NCBI GenBank assembly: GCA_019634165.1
Contig: JAHQVT010000006.1
Location: forward strand, 682,001 to 746,000
Direction: 5' to 3'
DNA length: 64,000 nt
Source of the DNA: Rhodospirillales bacterium
GTDB lineage: Bacteria > Pseudomonadota > Alphaproteobacteria > Rhodospirillales > Thalassospiraceae
The notes beneath the pieces are model-generated. The model saw nothing but the letters and a program-made list of their open reading frames with translations, was not told the origin of the DNA and ran no database searches. Position 1 is the stretch's first letter. The number at the start of each line of letters is the position of its first letter. A program made the translations under genes and the position numbers. Of the stretch, positions 8,654 through 19,468 are shown in pieces.

Positions 8654-9361
8654 ATGCTGACGCGCAAGCAATATGAGTTGCTGGTCTATATTGACAATTA
8701 CCTTCGCGATCACGGTATCTCACCTTCTTTCGATGAAATGAAAGAAGCCCTGAGCCTTAAGTCAAAATCGGGCATTCACCGCCTTATTACCGGGCTTGAA
8801 GAACGCGGTTTTATCCGCCGTCTCGCCCATCGTGCCCGTGCACTTGAAGTTATCCGCCTGCCAGAAAACAGCGATGATGATGCCCCTGAAGCACCAAACA
8901 ATGTGACATCCATTGCCAGTGCCCGCAAAGCACCACACCGGCCAACCACAGTGCCAACCGCCTTTTCGGATTCCAACGAAGCCATTGCCTTACCGCTTTA
9001 TGGGCGCATTGCAGCAGGCACGCCGATTGAAGCGCTTCGTGATCAAAGCACGATGGTTCAGGTGCCTGCGGCCCTGCTCGGTGCGGGCGATCACTATGCA
9101 CTTGAAGTATCGGGTGATTCCATGGTCGATGCAGGCATTCTCGATGGCGACACGGTTCTGATCCAGCGATGTGAGCAAGCCCATGACGGCACCATCGTCG
9201 TTGCCCTTGTCGATGACAGCGAAGCCACCCTGAAACGTCTGAAACGTGGCCGTGGCGAAGTGATGCTTGAACCAGCAAATGCGCGATATGAAACACGTAC
9301 GCTTTCGCCTGATCGTGTCCGCATTCAAGGCCGTTTGGTTGGACTGTTGCGCCAGTACTGA
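8654..9361 (+). CDS. lexA: LexA repressor
   Basis: This is the SOS repressor, which cleaves itself when stimulated by RecA filaments. The 235 residues have an N-terminal winged helix-turn-helix (about 1-65), a long linker, and a C-terminal S24 peptidase domain. The Ala-Gly cleavage site is in GRIAAG (about 121-122). The catalytic Ser is in SGDSM (Ser156) and the Lys in EATLKRL (Lys194). The linker is longer than in E. coli (202 residues), as usual in alphaproteobacteria. It has its own promoter with a LexA box, so it is separable from trpGDC-moaC. Confidence 0.97.
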   Translation: MLTRKQYELLVYIDNYLRDHGISPSFDEMKEALSLKSKSGIHRLITGLEERGFIRRLAHRARALEVIRLPENSDDDAPEAPNNVTSIASARKAPHRPTTVPTAFSDSNEAIALPLYGRIAAGTPIEALRDQSTMVQVPAALLGAGDHYALEVSGDSMVDAGILDGDTVLIQRCEQAHDGTIVVALVDDSEATLKRLKRGRGEVMLEPANARYETRTLSPDRVRIQGRLVGLLRQY

Positions 9362-9399
9362 TTCTGACCCGATCCCGACATCAGAACAAATCGAATATC

Positions 9400-9433
9400 A
9401 ATCGCCCGGTGCGACATGCCTGGGCGATTTTTC
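9400..9433 (+). terminator. Intrinsic terminator after lexA
   Basis: AATCGCCC (9400-9407) pairs with GGGCGATT (9422-9429) and is followed by a T-run. It lies between lexA and the convergent comEC. Confidence 0.75.
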
Positions 9434-9465
9434 GTTGTGCTGATACAGCGACTTGCAAGGCGACC

Positions 9466-11637
9466 TTAGCGCCCCGCCTTCCCGCCAATGATAATCCATG
9501 GCCATGCACCAGCATCGGAACGAACGGTTTGCAAGGAAGGTTTTCCTTCGGCAACGTCATGTAATCTCAGTGCTACGCCGCCCTGCCACCATAGAACGTC
9601 ATCATCAACCATGACTTGGGCACCAGATTTCTTGCACAGGGTTGTTGGCAGGTCTGCCTGCAAACTTGTCACAATATCGGCATTGCGGCAGGCGTAGAAC
9701 GGGTTATCAAGCTGACTTGCAATGACGATCTTCTTTTCGTCGTCTCCCTGCCCGACATTCAAAAGACATGGGTCATTCCTACAGGTCAGCACACGGCGGT
9801 CCATGTCTTCAGGGCGAATGCCAAATCGGCTCATCCAGATTGATTTTTGAAAACTGCTCAGCCCACTTGAGACATGCAAGGTTCCACTTTGGTCATCAAA
9901 TACGGCCCAACTTTCCCGATCCCCTGCAACCAACATATCTGCATCTTGGTGATTGACCTGAATGAAGATGGCCACGATCAATACAGGAACCATCGGCAGC
10001 ATCACCCATCTATCCCGCCAGATAAGACACCAAGCAATGGCTCCTAAAAGGCATGCAACGGCCACCCCATCCAATCCTGACACATACCAAAGCCCCCAAT
10101 CCTGATCGGCAATCAGCGATGCGGTTTTCAATAAAACAGTCAAACCCGGTGTCATTGCCGCAAGTGATAATCCTGCAAGACCAAGCGGCATCAGGGCAAG
10201 TGATGCAACGATCAACGGCATTACCCAAAATGCCATGACCGGGATTGCAACCAGATTGGCGATGATCCCCAGCATGGAAATGCGCCCGAAATGATAGCCA
10301 ATGATTGGTGCTGTGACGGCGGTTACGATCAATCCTGTGATCAGTAATCCGCCAATGTAAAAGACAGCACGTTCATACCACGGCCGCATCCCTTGTCGAT
10401 CAAGCCAAGATCGGCCTGGACCATCATAAAACGCCACCAACGCCCCAACTGCGGCAAAAGAAAGCTGAAAGCTTGCCCCCAAAACAGCATCCGGGCGCAA
10501 CAGCAAGACAACAATCGCAGCCACACCAACCAGACGCAGCGATATCGCACGCCGATCCAAAAGCAATGCGACCCAAACCACAAGCAACATCACAAATGCC
10601 CGCTGGGTTGGAATGGTCGCACCTGACAGACCAAGATAAATCAAACCCGCCAGCATTGCCGCCATCGCCGACCATTTCTTAATTGGATATTTCAAAGCGA
10701 TACTTGGTAGTGCCGCCAAGCCATACCGGATCAGGAAAAACACAGTTCCACACAGCAAGCCCATATGCAGTCCGGAAATAGCCAAAAGATGCGCAAGGCC
10801 GGATTTCCGCAAATCTTCGGCAATCTCGGCAGCGACTTCACCCCGCTCACCAATGATCAGCGCTTTGGCAATTCCGGCTTCTGGCCCGCTTATATGATTG
10901 CTGATCGTGGCTGACACCGACTGACGTAAAACCTCAATAAACTGCCATACACTACTGATATATTGATTGTTATTATCACGATACACATCGAATTGACGGC
11001 CAAATACAAACCCGGTTGCACCGATGCCACTGAAATAAAGATTTCGGGCAAAATCAGGATCACCGGGAACTGACGGTGGTTTAAGCGGGAAGAGCCGCGC
11101 CTTTACCGCCACCCGATCACCAATGGCTAAATCGCTGTCGCCCAAAAAACTAAGCCTGACATTCCAATCAATCGGGTCATCTGGCAATCCGATGATGGTA
11201 TTGGGGCGCAGTGTTGCGCGTATGCGCTTGCCACGCGGTTCAAGGGCGATAATCGTGCCGTTAATTTCGGTCGAATAAAGCGTTTTGGTCGGAATGTTTT
11301 TTGGACCAAATTCAGTATGAATGGCCCCAACGACAATTCCTGCCATCAGGCTTGCGAGCAACTGAAATGCGAATGCCGCCATCGCAATCCGGCGCGAAAC
11401 CCAAAAACCACTGCTTAATAGAATCAAAGCAAGGACAGCCTGACTGACCGATATACGCGCAGGAAGAAAAAAGAACAGACCGCATCCCAACCCAAAGAAG
11501 AGAACCGAGGATAGAAACCACTTATTTCTTTGGCTTGTAACAACAAATGTCACCTGTGAGAAAACACCCACAACATGTTGTTTTATATATTTTTCAATGA
11601 AACCCGTACGACGAATGTCCAATAGCCTGCCCGACAC
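9466..11637 (-). CDS. comEC: ComEC/Rec2 family DNA-uptake channel protein
   Basis: The 723-residue polytopic membrane protein is of the ComEC/Rec2 family, which carries single-stranded DNA across the inner membrane in competent cells. An N-terminal DUF4131-like part (about 40-230) is followed by the ComEC competence core with GLAHLLAISGLHMGLL (about 278-293) and many hydrophobic helices to about 560. The C-terminal 160 residues sit where a metallo-beta-lactamase-like domain is expected, but I see no HxHxDH motif and the region looks degenerate. The start is a GTG at 11637; a later start is possible. It is convergent with lexA and divergent from gltX. No other competence genes are near. Confidence 0.88.
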   Translation of the reverse strand: MSGRLLDIRRTGFIEKYIKQHVVGVFSQVTFVVTSQRNKWFLSSVLFFGLGCGLFFFLPARISVSQAVLALILLSSGFWVSRRIAMAAFAFQLLASLMAGIVVGAIHTEFGPKNIPTKTLYSTEINGTIIALEPRGKRIRATLRPNTIIGLPDDPIDWNVRLSFLGDSDLAIGDRVAVKARLFPLKPPSVPGDPDFARNLYFSGIGATGFVFGRQFDVYRDNNNQYISSVWQFIEVLRQSVSATISNHISGPEAGIAKALIIGERGEVAAEIAEDLRKSGLAHLLAISGLHMGLLCGTVFFLIRYGLAALPSIALKYPIKKWSAMAAMLAGLIYLGLSGATIPTQRAFVMLLVVWVALLLDRRAISLRLVGVAAIVVLLLRPDAVLGASFQLSFAAVGALVAFYDGPGRSWLDRQGMRPWYERAVFYIGGLLITGLIVTAVTAPIIGYHFGRISMLGIIANLVAIPVMAFWVMPLIVASLALMPLGLAGLSLAAMTPGLTVLLKTASLIADQDWGLWYVSGLDGVAVACLLGAIAWCLIWRDRWVMLPMVPVLIVAIFIQVNHQDADMLVAGDRESWAVFDDQSGTLHVSSGLSSFQKSIWMSRFGIRPEDMDRRVLTCRNDPCLLNVGQGDDEKKIVIASQLDNPFYACRNADIVTSLQADLPTTLCKKSGAQVMVDDDVLWWQGGVALRLHDVAEGKPSLQTVRSDAGAWPWIIIGGKAGR

Positions 11638-11748
11638 TTAGTTTCTATCTAACATCGGCTGTGGTGCAACAGCGTGTCATTTGTGCTATAGCCTGCACGC
11701 CAAAAGTCCTTACGACAAGTGACAACATCCAAATAACGGATAGATTGA

Positions 11749-13155
11749 ATGACGGTTGTTACCCGTTTTGCCCCGTCTCCGACCGGGTTTTTACATATCG
11801 GCGGCGCACGCACCGCTCTTTATAACTGGCTTTATGCCAAACATACCGGCGGCAAGTTTTTGCTGCGTATCGAAGACACTGACCGCGAACGTTCAACGCC
11901 CGAGGCCGTAGATGCCATTTTTGACGGCTTGAATTGGCTTGGCCTGACCGCAGACGAAGAGCCGACTTTCCAGTTTGCCCGTCGCGACCGCCATGCAGAA
12001 GTTGCTCAGCAATTGCTGGACGCCGGGAAAGCCTATTACTGCTATTGCTCGCCCGAAGAATTGCAGGCCATGCGCGAGAACGCCCGCGCTGAAGGTCGCC
12101 CAATGGGGTATGATGGCACGTGGCGTGATCGCAACCCGTCCGAAGCTCCTGCTGGCGTCAAACCAGTTGTGCGCCTTAAAACCCCGGCCGACGGTGACGT
12201 TGTCATCAGCGATCAGGTACAGGGGGAGGTTCGCGTCGGAAACGAACAGCTTGACGATTACGTCATTCTGCGTGGCGATGGGACACCGACCTATATGCTC
12301 TCAGTCGTGGTCGATGATCACGACATGGGTATAACGAACGTCATCCGTGGCGATGATCACCTGACCAACGCATTCCGCCAAAAAGCACTTTATGATGCGA
12401 TGGGGTGGGATGTTCCTATCTTTGCCCATATCCCGCTTATTCACGGCCCGGACGGCGCGAAGCTGTCCAAACGTCATGGTGCGTTAGGCGTTGATTCCTA
12501 TCGCGATGAGATGGGCTTCCTTCCAGAAGCAGTGAATAATTATCTGCTGCGCCTTGGTTGGGGACATGGTGACGATGAAGTCATCTCGCAGGAGCAAGCC
12601 ATCGAGTGGTTTGACATAAAGGATGTCGGCAAAGGTGCCGCACGTTTTGACTTCGCAAAGCTAACAAATCTGAACGGCATTTATATGCGTCAGGCAGATG
12701 ATAAAAAGCTTGTAGACGAGATATCCCAACGGGTTGCAGCCATAATTGGTCGCGATGCAATTGATGCAGCGCAAAAAGAAATCTTGATCAATGGCATGTC
12801 AGGCCTTAAAGAAAGGGCCAAGACACTTATCGAGCTCGCCGAATCTTCGGCCTTCTATGTTACCGATGGCATAACGTCGGTTAACGAGAAAGCTCAGTCC
12901 CTGATTGATAGCGCGCCTGAAGGTCTGTTTGCAGAACTGGCCAACAGTCTCGAAGCGCTTGATAGCTGGACCGAAGAAAACGTTGACGCAAGTGTTCGTG
13001 CAACCGCCGAGAAACTTGATCTGAAACTCGGAAAAGTTGCGCAGCCCTTGCGGGCGGTGCTTACCGGCTCCAATTCTTCACCAGGCATCTTCGAAGTAAT
13101 GATCGTGCTTGGCAAAGAACAAACGCTGAAACGCATTCGACATTTCGATGCATAA
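11749..13155 (+). CDS. gltX: Glutamyl-tRNA synthetase
   Basis: This is a class I aminoacyl-tRNA synthetase charging tRNA-Glu (possibly also tRNA-Gln for the amidotransferase route). The 468 residues carry the HIGH-type motif [14 protein letters not shown] (about 8-21) and the KMSKS-type motif KLSKRHG (about 239-245). The catalytic core is followed by the helical anticodon-binding domain. The ATG at 11749 lies 111 bp from the divergent comEC start. It is followed after 111 bp by gltA. Confidence 0.97.
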   Translation: MTVVTRFAPSPTGFLHIGGARTALYNWLYAKHTGGKFLLRIEDTDRERSTPEAVDAIFDGLNWLGLTADEEPTFQFARRDRHAEVAQQLLDAGKAYYCYCSPEELQAMRENARAEGRPMGYDGTWRDRNPSEAPAGVKPVVRLKTPADGDVVISDQVQGEVRVGNEQLDDYVILRGDGTPTYMLSVVVDDHDMGITNVIRGDDHLTNAFRQKALYDAMGWDVPIFAHIPLIHGPDGAKLSKRHGALGVDSYRDEMGFLPEAVNNYLLRLGWGHGDDEVISQEQAIEWFDIKDVGKGAARFDFAKLTNLNGIYMRQADDKKLVDEISQRVAAIIGRDAIDAAQKEILINGMSGLKERAKTLIELAESSAFYVTDGITSVNEKAQSLIDSAPEGLFAELANSLEALDSWTEENVDASVRATAEKLDLKLGKVAQPLRAVLTGSNSSPGIFEVMIVLGKEQTLKRIRHFDA

Positions 13156-13266
13156 CAACAGCGAATAATGAAAAGCTAATAGTCTGTTTGCGCTTGATGC
13201 GCCGCAGCATTATGCTGCACCCAAATTGAAACCGTGTTCGTTCAAACAGGGAAGGAAAAATAAGTC

Positions 13267-14574
13267 ATGGCTCAGAATTCCAAGACCTCCCACACCTTTA
13301 CATTGACCGACAATGCCACAGGCAAGTCGATCGAGATGCCGGTGCTTGAAGGTAGCGTAGGCCCGTCTGTCATCGACATTCGCAAGCTTTATGCTGAAAC
13401 TGGATTCTTCACATATGATCCGGGCTTTACGTCGACCGGCTCCTGCCAGTCCGAGCTGACCTATATTGATGGCGATGTGGGCATCCTGCGTCACCGTGGT
13501 TATGCTATTGACGATCTTGCAGAAAATTCAGACTTCCTCGAAGTTTGCTACCTGCTGATTTACGGCGAGCTGCCAAATGCGGCTGAAAAAAGCAAATTTG
13601 AAAACGACATCACTCTGCACACCATGGTGCATGAGCAGATGCGCAATTTCTATAACGGCTTCCGCCGTGACGCGCATCCGATGGCCATCATGTGTGGCGT
13701 TGTTGGTGCAATGTCTGCTTTCTATCATGACAGCACAGACATCAACGACCCGCAGCAGCGCCTGATCTCGGCTTATCGCCTGATCGCGAAAATGCCGACC
13801 ATTGCTGCTATGGCATACAAATATTCGATCGGTCAGCCGTTCCGTTACCCGAACAACAAACTCGGTTATTCGGAAAACTTCCTGCAGATGATGTTTGGCA
13901 ACCCGTGCGAAGATTACGTTGTCAATCCAGTTCTGGCCAAAGCAATGGATCGTATCTTGATCCTCCATGCTGACCACGAACAGAATGCATCGACTTCGAC
14001 CGTTCGTCTGTCGGGTTCTTCGGGTGCAAATCCGTTTGCATGTATTGCTGCTGGTATCGCATCCCTTTGGGGTCCGGCACATGGTGGTGCGAACGAAGCC
14101 GTTCTTAAAATGCTTAATGAAATCGGTGATGTGAAAAACATTCCGGAATTCGTTGCAAAAGCAAAAGACAAGAACGATCCGTTCCGTCTGATGGGCTTTG
14201 GTCACCGCGTTTACAAAAACTACGATCCGCGCGCCAAAGTGATGCAGGAAACCTGTCACGAAGTTCTCAAGGAACTGAATGTCAGCGATCCGTTGCTTGA
14301 CGTTGCGCAGGAACTTGAACGCATTGCACGTGAAGATGAGTACTTCATCGAGAAGAAACTCTATCCGAACGTCGATTTCTATTCGGGCATCATCTTCAAG
14401 GCGATGGGCATCCCGGTCAGCATGTTTACCGTGCTGTTCGCTGTTGCACGTACCGTTGGCTGGATCGCCCAGTGGAAAGAAATGATCGAAGATCCGTCGC
14501 AGAAAATCGGTCGTCCGCGTCAGCTGTTTACCGGCGTAGCAGAACGTCCGTTCATTCCGGTCGACAAACGTTAA
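13267..14574 (+). CDS. gltA: Citrate synthase (type II)
   Basis: It condenses oxaloacetate with acetyl-CoA at the entry to the TCA cycle. The 435 residues match the long, NADH-sensitive hexameric type of Gram-negative bacteria. The catalytic triad lies in [10 protein letters not shown] (His about 272), [14 protein letters not shown] (His about 313) and NVDFYSG (Asp about 370). GGAAGG upstream of the ATG gives a good ribosome-binding site. A small GCAGCA/TGCTGC hairpin (13204-13218) lies in the leader. A strong terminator ends the unit. Confidence 0.97.
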   Translation: MAQNSKTSHTFTLTDNATGKSIEMPVLEGSVGPSVIDIRKLYAETGFFTYDPGFTSTGSCQSELTYIDGDVGILRHRGYAIDDLAENSDFLEVCYLLIYGELPNAAEKSKFENDITLHTMVHEQMRNFYNGFRRDAHPMAIMCGVVGAMSAFYHDSTDINDPQQRLISAYRLIAKMPTIAAMAYKYSIGQPFRYPNNKLGYSENFLQMMFGNPCEDYVVNPVLAKAMDRILILHADHEQNASTSTVRLSGSSGANPFACIAAGIASLWGPAHGGANEAVLKMLNEIGDVKNIPEFVAKAKDKNDPFRLMGFGHRVYKNYDPRAKVMQETCHEVLKELNVSDPLLDVAQELERIAREDEYFIEKKLYPNVDFYSGIIFKAMGIPVSMFTVLFAVARTVGWIAQWKEMIEDPSQKIGRPRQLFTGVAERPFIPVDKR

Positions 14575-14605
14575 GTCGCAGCGACCCAATACGTGATCTG
14601 AATAA

Positions 14606-14640
14606 AAAGAAAGGCCCGGATTTTTCCGGGCCTTTCTTTT
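14606..14640. terminator. Strong terminator after gltA, usable on both strands
   Basis: AAAGAAAGGCCCGGA (14606-14620) and TCCGGGCCTTTCTTT (14625-14639) form a 15-bp perfect stem with a 4-nt loop. A/T-rich flanks make it bidirectional between gltA and the convergent glyoxalase gene. Confidence 0.9.
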
Positions 14641-14665
14641 ATCTGCATTCTGAAACGTGAAGCTG

Positions 14666-15106
14666 TTACCAACTGCCAGTGTTTTCCATGCTTGCCCATG
14701 GTTCAGCAGCGTCAAGGTTGCCACCTTTTTGCAAAAACTCGATGGAAATACCATCAGGGGAGCGCACAAACGCCATCCGACCATCACGCGGCGGACGGTT
14801 AATCGTAACACCAGCATCCATCAGCTTCTGACAAGTCGCATAAATGTCATCCACTTCATATGCCAGATGCCCGAAGTTACGCCCACCTTCATAGGTTTCC
14901 GGGTCCCAGTTATAGGTCAGCTCAAGTTCCGGCGCCTTGGTTGATTTGGCACTATCAATGTCACCAGCCGGCGCAAGATAAATCAGGGTAAACCGGCCCT
15001 GCTCGCTATCAATGCGGCGGGTCTCGGACATGCCAAGCAGATCGCAATAGAACTTCAGCGACTCATCAACATTTTCGACACGTACCATCGTGTGCAGATA
15101 GCGCAT
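14666..15106 (-). CDS. gloA: Glyoxalase I (lactoylglutathione lyase)
   Basis: This VOC-fold metalloenzyme converts the methylglyoxal-glutathione hemithioacetal to S-lactoylglutathione. Its 146 residues show the four expected metal ligands: His5 (RYLHTMVRV), Glu62 (LELTYNW), His80 (NFGHLAYEV) and Glu123 (ISIEFLQKG). YNWDPETYEGG is typical of the glutathione-dependent enzyme. It is read in the same direction as lpxB, 75 bp further on, between gltA and the lipid A block; it is probably its own unit or loosely joined to lpxB. Confidence 0.92.
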   Translation of the reverse strand: MRYLHTMVRVENVDESLKFYCDLLGMSETRRIDSEQGRFTLIYLAPAGDIDSAKSTKAPELELTYNWDPETYEGGRNFGHLAYEVDDIYATCQKLMDAGVTINRPPRDGRMAFVRSPDGISIEFLQKGGNLDAAEPWASMENTGSW

Positions 15107-15181
15107 AACACTGTCTCCGTCATGAATTGATCAATGAACTGAAACTAAATGCATTCCGGGCCTAACGCCACCCGTCGCCTG

Positions 15182-16348
15182 TTATTTTTTATGGATGATT
15201 TTTAAAATCTGTTCGGCGGCTTTTTCACTTGGCGCACGATCGCCAAAGCCAAGCATTTTACATGCTGTCTCAAAGCCAGCTTCCTGCGCAGCCCTTGCAG
15301 GAGCATCACCAAGCAGCCCGTCAAGTACAGGGATGATGTTTTCAGCCTGGCAGTTTTCCTGCAAGAATTCCGGTATCAGTTTTCGCCCCAGAACCAAGTT
15401 CACAATCGTTACCGTGTCAATCTTGATCAAACGTTTGGCGATCCACCCCGTTACCGCATTCACCTGATAGGCGATCACATGTGGGACGCCTGCTATTGCC
15501 AGTTCCAACGAAACAGTTCCCGATGCCGCCAAAGCACAATTCGCAGCAGCAAAGGCATCATGACGTTCCTGATCAGTTGCAACGATTATCGGATCAAGCG
15601 GCCAGTCTTTCATTTCCGCCGTGACCGTATCCGCCACTTTGCTAACGGTTGGAACGACGATACGGGCATCTGGGTATTTTGCAGCAAGTGCGTCAATCAC
15701 TTGACGAAACACCGGCAACAGGCGTTTGACTTCGGAATTCCGGCTTCCAGGCAATACCGCCAAAAGCTTTTTATCGGCCGTCAGGCCATGTTGGGTGCGA
15801 AATCTTTGCTGGTCCCCGTCATGACGTTCTTCGACGGCTGAGTGGCCAATAAAGGTGGTTGGAAGGCCTTCTTTTTCAAAATAAGGCGGCTCAAATGGTA
15901 AAAGCGCCAAAAGATGGTCCAGAAAACCGGCAATTTTCTTTGCCCGCCCTTCGCGCCATGCCCAAACAGATGGCGCAACATAGTGGATCAGGGGAATACC
16001 CTTGCCCTTAAGCTTCTTCCCAACCCGAAAACTGAAATCTGGCGCATCAATCGTAACGACGGCGTCTGGTTTTTGCTTCTTTGCAAAATCGGCAGTCTGA
16101 GAAATACGTTTTAACAAATGCGGAATGTGGGGAATAACTTCGGTTAAGCCCATTACCGACATTTCGTTCATCGGAAACAGGCTTGTAAGGCCTTCCCGTT
16201 CCATACGGGGGCCACCAACACCGATAAAGTGCGTGTTGGGTTCCTGAGCCTTAATCGCCGCCATCAAACGACCGCCAAGCTGATCTCCCGATGCCTCGCC
16301 CGCGACCAGCATGATTTTTGGACCATCAAGCGCGTTTTCATGCGCCAT
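15182..16348 (-). CDS. lpxB: Lipid-A-disaccharide synthase
   Basis: This family 19 glycosyltransferase joins UDP-2,3-diacylglucosamine to lipid X to make the lipid A disaccharide at the inner membrane. I take the ATG at 16348 (MAHENALDGPKIMLVAGEASGD), giving 388 residues; the open frame runs up to 16432 but that extension lies inside lpxI. LVAGEASGDQLGG near the N terminus and LLAVLPGSRNSEVKRLLPVF in the middle are diagnostic. It overlaps the lpxI stop by 11 bp and is the last gene of the lipid A block. Confidence 0.96.
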   Translation of the reverse strand: MAHENALDGPKIMLVAGEASGDQLGGRLMAAIKAQEPNTHFIGVGGPRMEREGLTSLFPMNEMSVMGLTEVIPHIPHLLKRISQTADFAKKQKPDAVVTIDAPDFSFRVGKKLKGKGIPLIHYVAPSVWAWREGRAKKIAGFLDHLLALLPFEPPYFEKEGLPTTFIGHSAVEERHDGDQQRFRTQHGLTADKKLLAVLPGSRNSEVKRLLPVFRQVIDALAAKYPDARIVVPTVSKVADTVTAEMKDWPLDPIIVATDQERHDAFAAANCALAASGTVSLELAIAGVPHVIAYQVNAVTGWIAKRLIKIDTVTIVNLVLGRKLIPEFLQENCQAENIIPVLDGLLGDAPARAAQEAGFETACKMLGFGDRAPSEKAAEQILKIIHKK

Positions 16349-17201
16349 GACTTTTGCCCTCGTCGGCATCAGACAAGCCCAAAACAAACAAGCCAAGCGC
16401 ATCAGCGCGAGAAATGACGGCGTTCCGATCAATAATCATTGTACCGCCAGCCAATAGTGCTATTCCGCGCAATCCCGCTTTATGGGCTTCCTCAATGGTT
16501 GTTAATCCAATCGCGGGTAAATCAAGCCGTTTGTCTTGTTGCGGTTTGGAAGATTTAACCAGAACACCACCAACGCCGTCACGCCGATAAAGAGCCGAAC
16601 GGCGGAGCATTTCATCAGTACCTTCAATCGCTTCAAGTGCCAGAACGAGCCCCTGCTGCACGACACAGCCCTGCCCGACATCGGCCTGACCAAGAATCCG
16701 CGCAACACGAAGACCGTGCTTGGCATCGCTTAATGCTTGTTCGTCTGGCGAGATCGCCCCCAAAACGCCTTCGGGTACAGTAAGATCGGTCAGGATTTCG
16801 TGCGCGCCGACAAGCCGGAACCCCTCGCGCTCAAGCTCTTCGCCAACCAGACGAAGCAAACCATCATCGCCAAGCGCCTTAATGCCAACCTTCATCAAAA
16901 GTTTGGCAGCACGCCAATCAGGACGCATGGCCGAGAAACTTGGTCGAGCAACCTTACCTGCCAGAACCACGTCCTGACATTCATTTGCCTTCATCGTATC
17001 AAGTATTTTGGCCGCAGCACCCAATCGCACGCTTATGTGCGGATATTGGTCAAGTTCTGCATCGTTGGCATGCCCATCAAGCTTCACAACAAAAATAGCC
17101 CGCCCGGCCATCTGCGCAGCAGACGCCAAGCGGGCTGGAAGTTCACCACCTCCAGCAATAATCCCCAATTTAGGCTGCGGATTATCCTGCGGAGCTGTCA
17201 T
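16338..17201 (-). CDS. lpxI: UDP-2,3-diacylglucosamine pyrophosphatase LpxI
   Basis: It cleaves UDP-2,3-diacylglucosamine to lipid X, replacing LpxH in alphaproteobacteria (family DUF1009). The 287 residues start LGIIAGGGELPARLA, with VLAGKVARPSF and VGQGCVVQQGLVLALEAIEGTDEML, all typical of the family. It sits between lpxA and lpxB with overlaps of 20 and 11 bp, so it is translated as part of the operon. Confidence 0.94.
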   Translation of the reverse strand: MTAPQDNPQPKLGIIAGGGELPARLASAAQMAGRAIFVVKLDGHANDAELDQYPHISVRLGAAAKILDTMKANECQDVVLAGKVARPSFSAMRPDWRAAKLLMKVGIKALGDDGLLRLVGEELEREGFRLVGAHEILTDLTVPEGVLGAISPDEQALSDAKHGLRVARILGQADVGQGCVVQQGLVLALEAIEGTDEMLRRSALYRRDGVGGVLVKSSKPQQDKRLDLPAIGLTTIEEAHKAGLRGIALLAGGTMIIDRNAVISRADALGLFVLGLSDADEGKSHGA

Positions 17202-17985
17202 ATCTTGGCGTGCATACGGAACGCATGCTTTCCGCTTTGAGGAAATTGATGATTTCCATTACCGGCCCAACATCTTCGAAGTCTTTGGCGACTTCTGCAA
17301 CGCGTTCGGCAAGGGTGCCTTCCTGTGCGAATAACAGGCGATATGCCTTACGCAAGGAATGAATGGTTTCACGATCAAAACCACGGCGCTTCAGACCAAT
17401 AATGTTTAGCCCCGACAAATATGCACGGTTGCCAATGACGGAACCATACGGGATCACGTCACTTTCAACACCGGTCATGCCGCCGATCATTGCGTGCTTA
17501 CCAATACGGACAAACTGGTGAACAGCAGACAAACCGCCAACAATGGCGAAATCTTCGACCAGAACGTGGCCTGCCAGTGTTCCGTTATTGACCAAAATGC
17601 AATGGTTGCCAACATGACAATCATGGCCAACATGGGCCCCGGTCATCAAAAGGCAATCATCACCAATTGTGGTTTCCATCCCGCCGCCTTCGGTGCCGGG
17701 ATTAAGAGTAGCACCCTCGCGGATTTTGGTACGTTTACCAATGATCAAGCGGCTTTCTTCGCCCTTGAACTTCAAATCCTGCGGAGCATGGCCTACAGAG
17801 GCAAAGGGATAGACTTCGCATTCATCGCCAAGCGTCGTGTGACCAGCAACAGCAACATGGCTGTGCAGTTTCACACGATCACCCAAGACAACGTTCGGCC
17901 CTACAACGCTATAGGGACCGATTTCGACATCCTGACCAATCTGCGCGCCATCTTCGACGACGGCGGTTGGATGCACTTTTGACAT
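17182..17985 (-). CDS. lpxA: UDP-N-acetylglucosamine acyltransferase
   Basis: This trimeric left-handed beta-helix enzyme moves a 3-hydroxyacyl chain from ACP to UDP-GlcNAc, the first lipid A step. Its 267 residues begin with hexapeptide repeats (HPTAVVEDGAQIG onward) and contain the catalytic GAHVGHDCHVGN segment (catalytic His about 121). A helical C-terminal part follows, with HSLRKAYRLLF. It starts 2 bp after the fabZ stop. Confidence 0.97.
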   Translation of the reverse strand: MSKVHPTAVVEDGAQIGQDVEIGPYSVVGPNVVLGDRVKLHSHVAVAGHTTLGDECEVYPFASVGHAPQDLKFKGEESRLIIGKRTKIREGATLNPGTEGGGMETTIGDDCLLMTGAHVGHDCHVGNHCILVNNGTLAGHVLVEDFAIVGGLSAVHQFVRIGKHAMIGGMTGVESDVIPYGSVIGNRAYLSGLNIIGLKRRGFDRETIHSLRKAYRLLFAQEGTLAERVAEVAKDFEDVGPVMEIINFLKAESMRSVCTPRYDSSAG

Positions 17986-17987
17986 TA

Positions 17988-18437
17988 TCAGTTATCCCGG
18001 ATCATCGCGGCAATTGTGGCTTCGGCAACAACCTGTCCGTCCACTTTGACTTCGCTCTCGAACTTCCAGACCGGACCGCGGCTTTGTTTTTTGACCACGT
18101 GGATGTGCATGACATCGCCTGGAACGACCGGTTTACGGAAACGGGCACTATCAATGCTCATAAAGTAGACCAGCTTACCTTCGGCATCTTCACCCAAGGT
18201 CTGCACAACCAAAATTGCAGCAGTCTGCGCCATGCTTTCAATAATCAGAACGCCCGGCATGATCGGCTGTTGCGGAAAATGGCCGGTAAATTGCGGCTCA
18301 TTCATCGTAACATTTTTGATGCCAGTGGCAGATTCGCCTTCCGCAATATCAACGACTTTGTCGATCAACAAAAACGGATAGCGATGCGGAATCATTTCGA
18401 GAATGCGCTGAATATCAACACTTACCAGTTCGGTCAT
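17988..18437 (-). CDS. fabZ: 3-hydroxyacyl-[ACP] dehydratase FabZ
   Basis: It dehydrates 3-hydroxyacyl-ACP in fatty-acid elongation and so competes with LpxA and LpxD for the same substrate. The 149-residue hotdog-fold protein has the active-site motif [20 protein letters not shown], with His about 53 and Glu about 67. It sits in the conserved lpxD-fabZ-lpxA order with gaps of 11 and 2 bp. Confidence 0.97.
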   Translation of the reverse strand: MTELVSVDIQRILEMIPHRYPFLLIDKVVDIAEGESATGIKNVTMNEPQFTGHFPQQPIMPGVLIIESMAQTAAILVVQTLGEDAEGKLVYFMSIDSARFRKPVVPGDVMHIHVVKKQSRGPVWKFESEVKVDGQVVAEATIAAMIRDN

Positions 18438-18448
18438 GTGTGTAGCCC

Positions 18449-19468
18449 TTATTTCTTTTTTCGTATCAGACGGGACAAGGCCACCGTCTGTTTATGATAT
18501 TCCATAACCGGAACAGCAGGGCTTCCGCCCACCGTTTGCCCCGGTTCAATATTTTTCATCACACCTGACTGGGCGGCGACTTTCGCGCCATCACCAATTT
18601 CAAGATGCCCTGTAACCCCTACCTGTCCGGCAAGAACGACAAAATTGCCAAGTTTGGTAGAACCGGATATCCCGACTTGCGAGACAATAACACAGCCCAT
18701 ACCAAGTTCGACGTTATGGCCGATTTGCACCAGATTGTCGATACGGCAACCATTACCAATGACAGTATCTGGCCCTGCCCCACGGTCAATCGTGCTGTTT
18801 GACCCAACTTCAACATCGTTGCCAATCACGACGCGGCCAAGTTGCGGGACTTTAACATGCCCCTGTGGGCCCATGGCAAAACCAAATCCATCCTGCCCAA
18901 TACGAGCCCCCGGATAGATCAGGCAAAGATTGCCAATCAGGCTGTGGCTGATGGATGCATTCGCACCAACCTTACTGCCTGTACCAATCACAACGCCTTC
19001 ACCGATTACCGCGTTCGAAGCAATAATCGTCCCATCGCCAATTTCGCAATTGGCACAGATCACAGCACCGGCATCAACCTGAACACCTTTGCCAAGCTTT
19101 GCGGTTGGGTCGATGACAGCATGATCAGAAATAGACCCATTTCCCGTTTCAAACGGATAAAAGGCCGTCGCTGCCTTGGCATACGCGCGATAAGGGTCAT
19201 CTGTTGTGAAAAGAACCATGCCTTCTGGTGCACGATCAGCGAATTCAGGGCGCACGAAACATGCACCAGCTTTGCTGTTGATAAAGGCATCAATATATTT
19301 GCGATTGTCAAAAAAGCTCAGGATCGTGCCATCCGCATTCTGCAACGGCGAGACATCCTCAAAAACCCGCGTTTCATCGGGTGCATTTTGTAAGACTGCA
19401 CCGGTCAGTTCCGCGATTTCTGCGACGCTGAATGGTCCTTTCCGCTTAAAGAAACGCGTATCGGCCAT
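18449..19468 (-). CDS. lpxD: UDP-3-O-(3-hydroxyacyl)glucosamine N-acyltransferase
   Basis: It adds the second hydroxyacyl chain to the glucosamine precursor of lipid A. The 339 residues have an N-terminal uridine-binding domain (about 1-100) and a hexapeptide left-handed beta-helix. [16 protein letters not shown] (about 243) carries the catalytic His. The ATG shares one base with the stop of skp (TAATG), suggesting coupled translation. Confidence 0.96.
   Translation of the reverse strand: MADTRFFKRKGPFSVAEIAELTGAVLQNAPDETRVFEDVSPLQNADGTILSFFDNRKYIDAFINSKAGACFVRPEFADRAPEGMVLFTTDDPYRAYAKAATAFYPFETGNGSISDHAVIDPTAKLGKGVQVDAGAVICANCEIGDGTIIASNAVIGEGVVIGTGSKVGANASISHSLIGNLCLIYPGARIGQDGFGFAMGPQGHVKVPQLGRVVIGNDVEVGSNSTIDRGAGPDTVIGNGCRIDNLVQIGHNVELGMGCVIVSQVGISGSTKLGNFVVLAGQVGVTGHLEIGDGAKVAAQSGVMKNIEPGQTVGGSPAVPVMEYHKQTVALSRLIRKKK

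Noticed and set aside
13528-14817. 429-codon reverse-strand frame opposite gltA
   Set aside because: It overlaps the full citrate synthase gene and the gltA terminator and has no protein family features.
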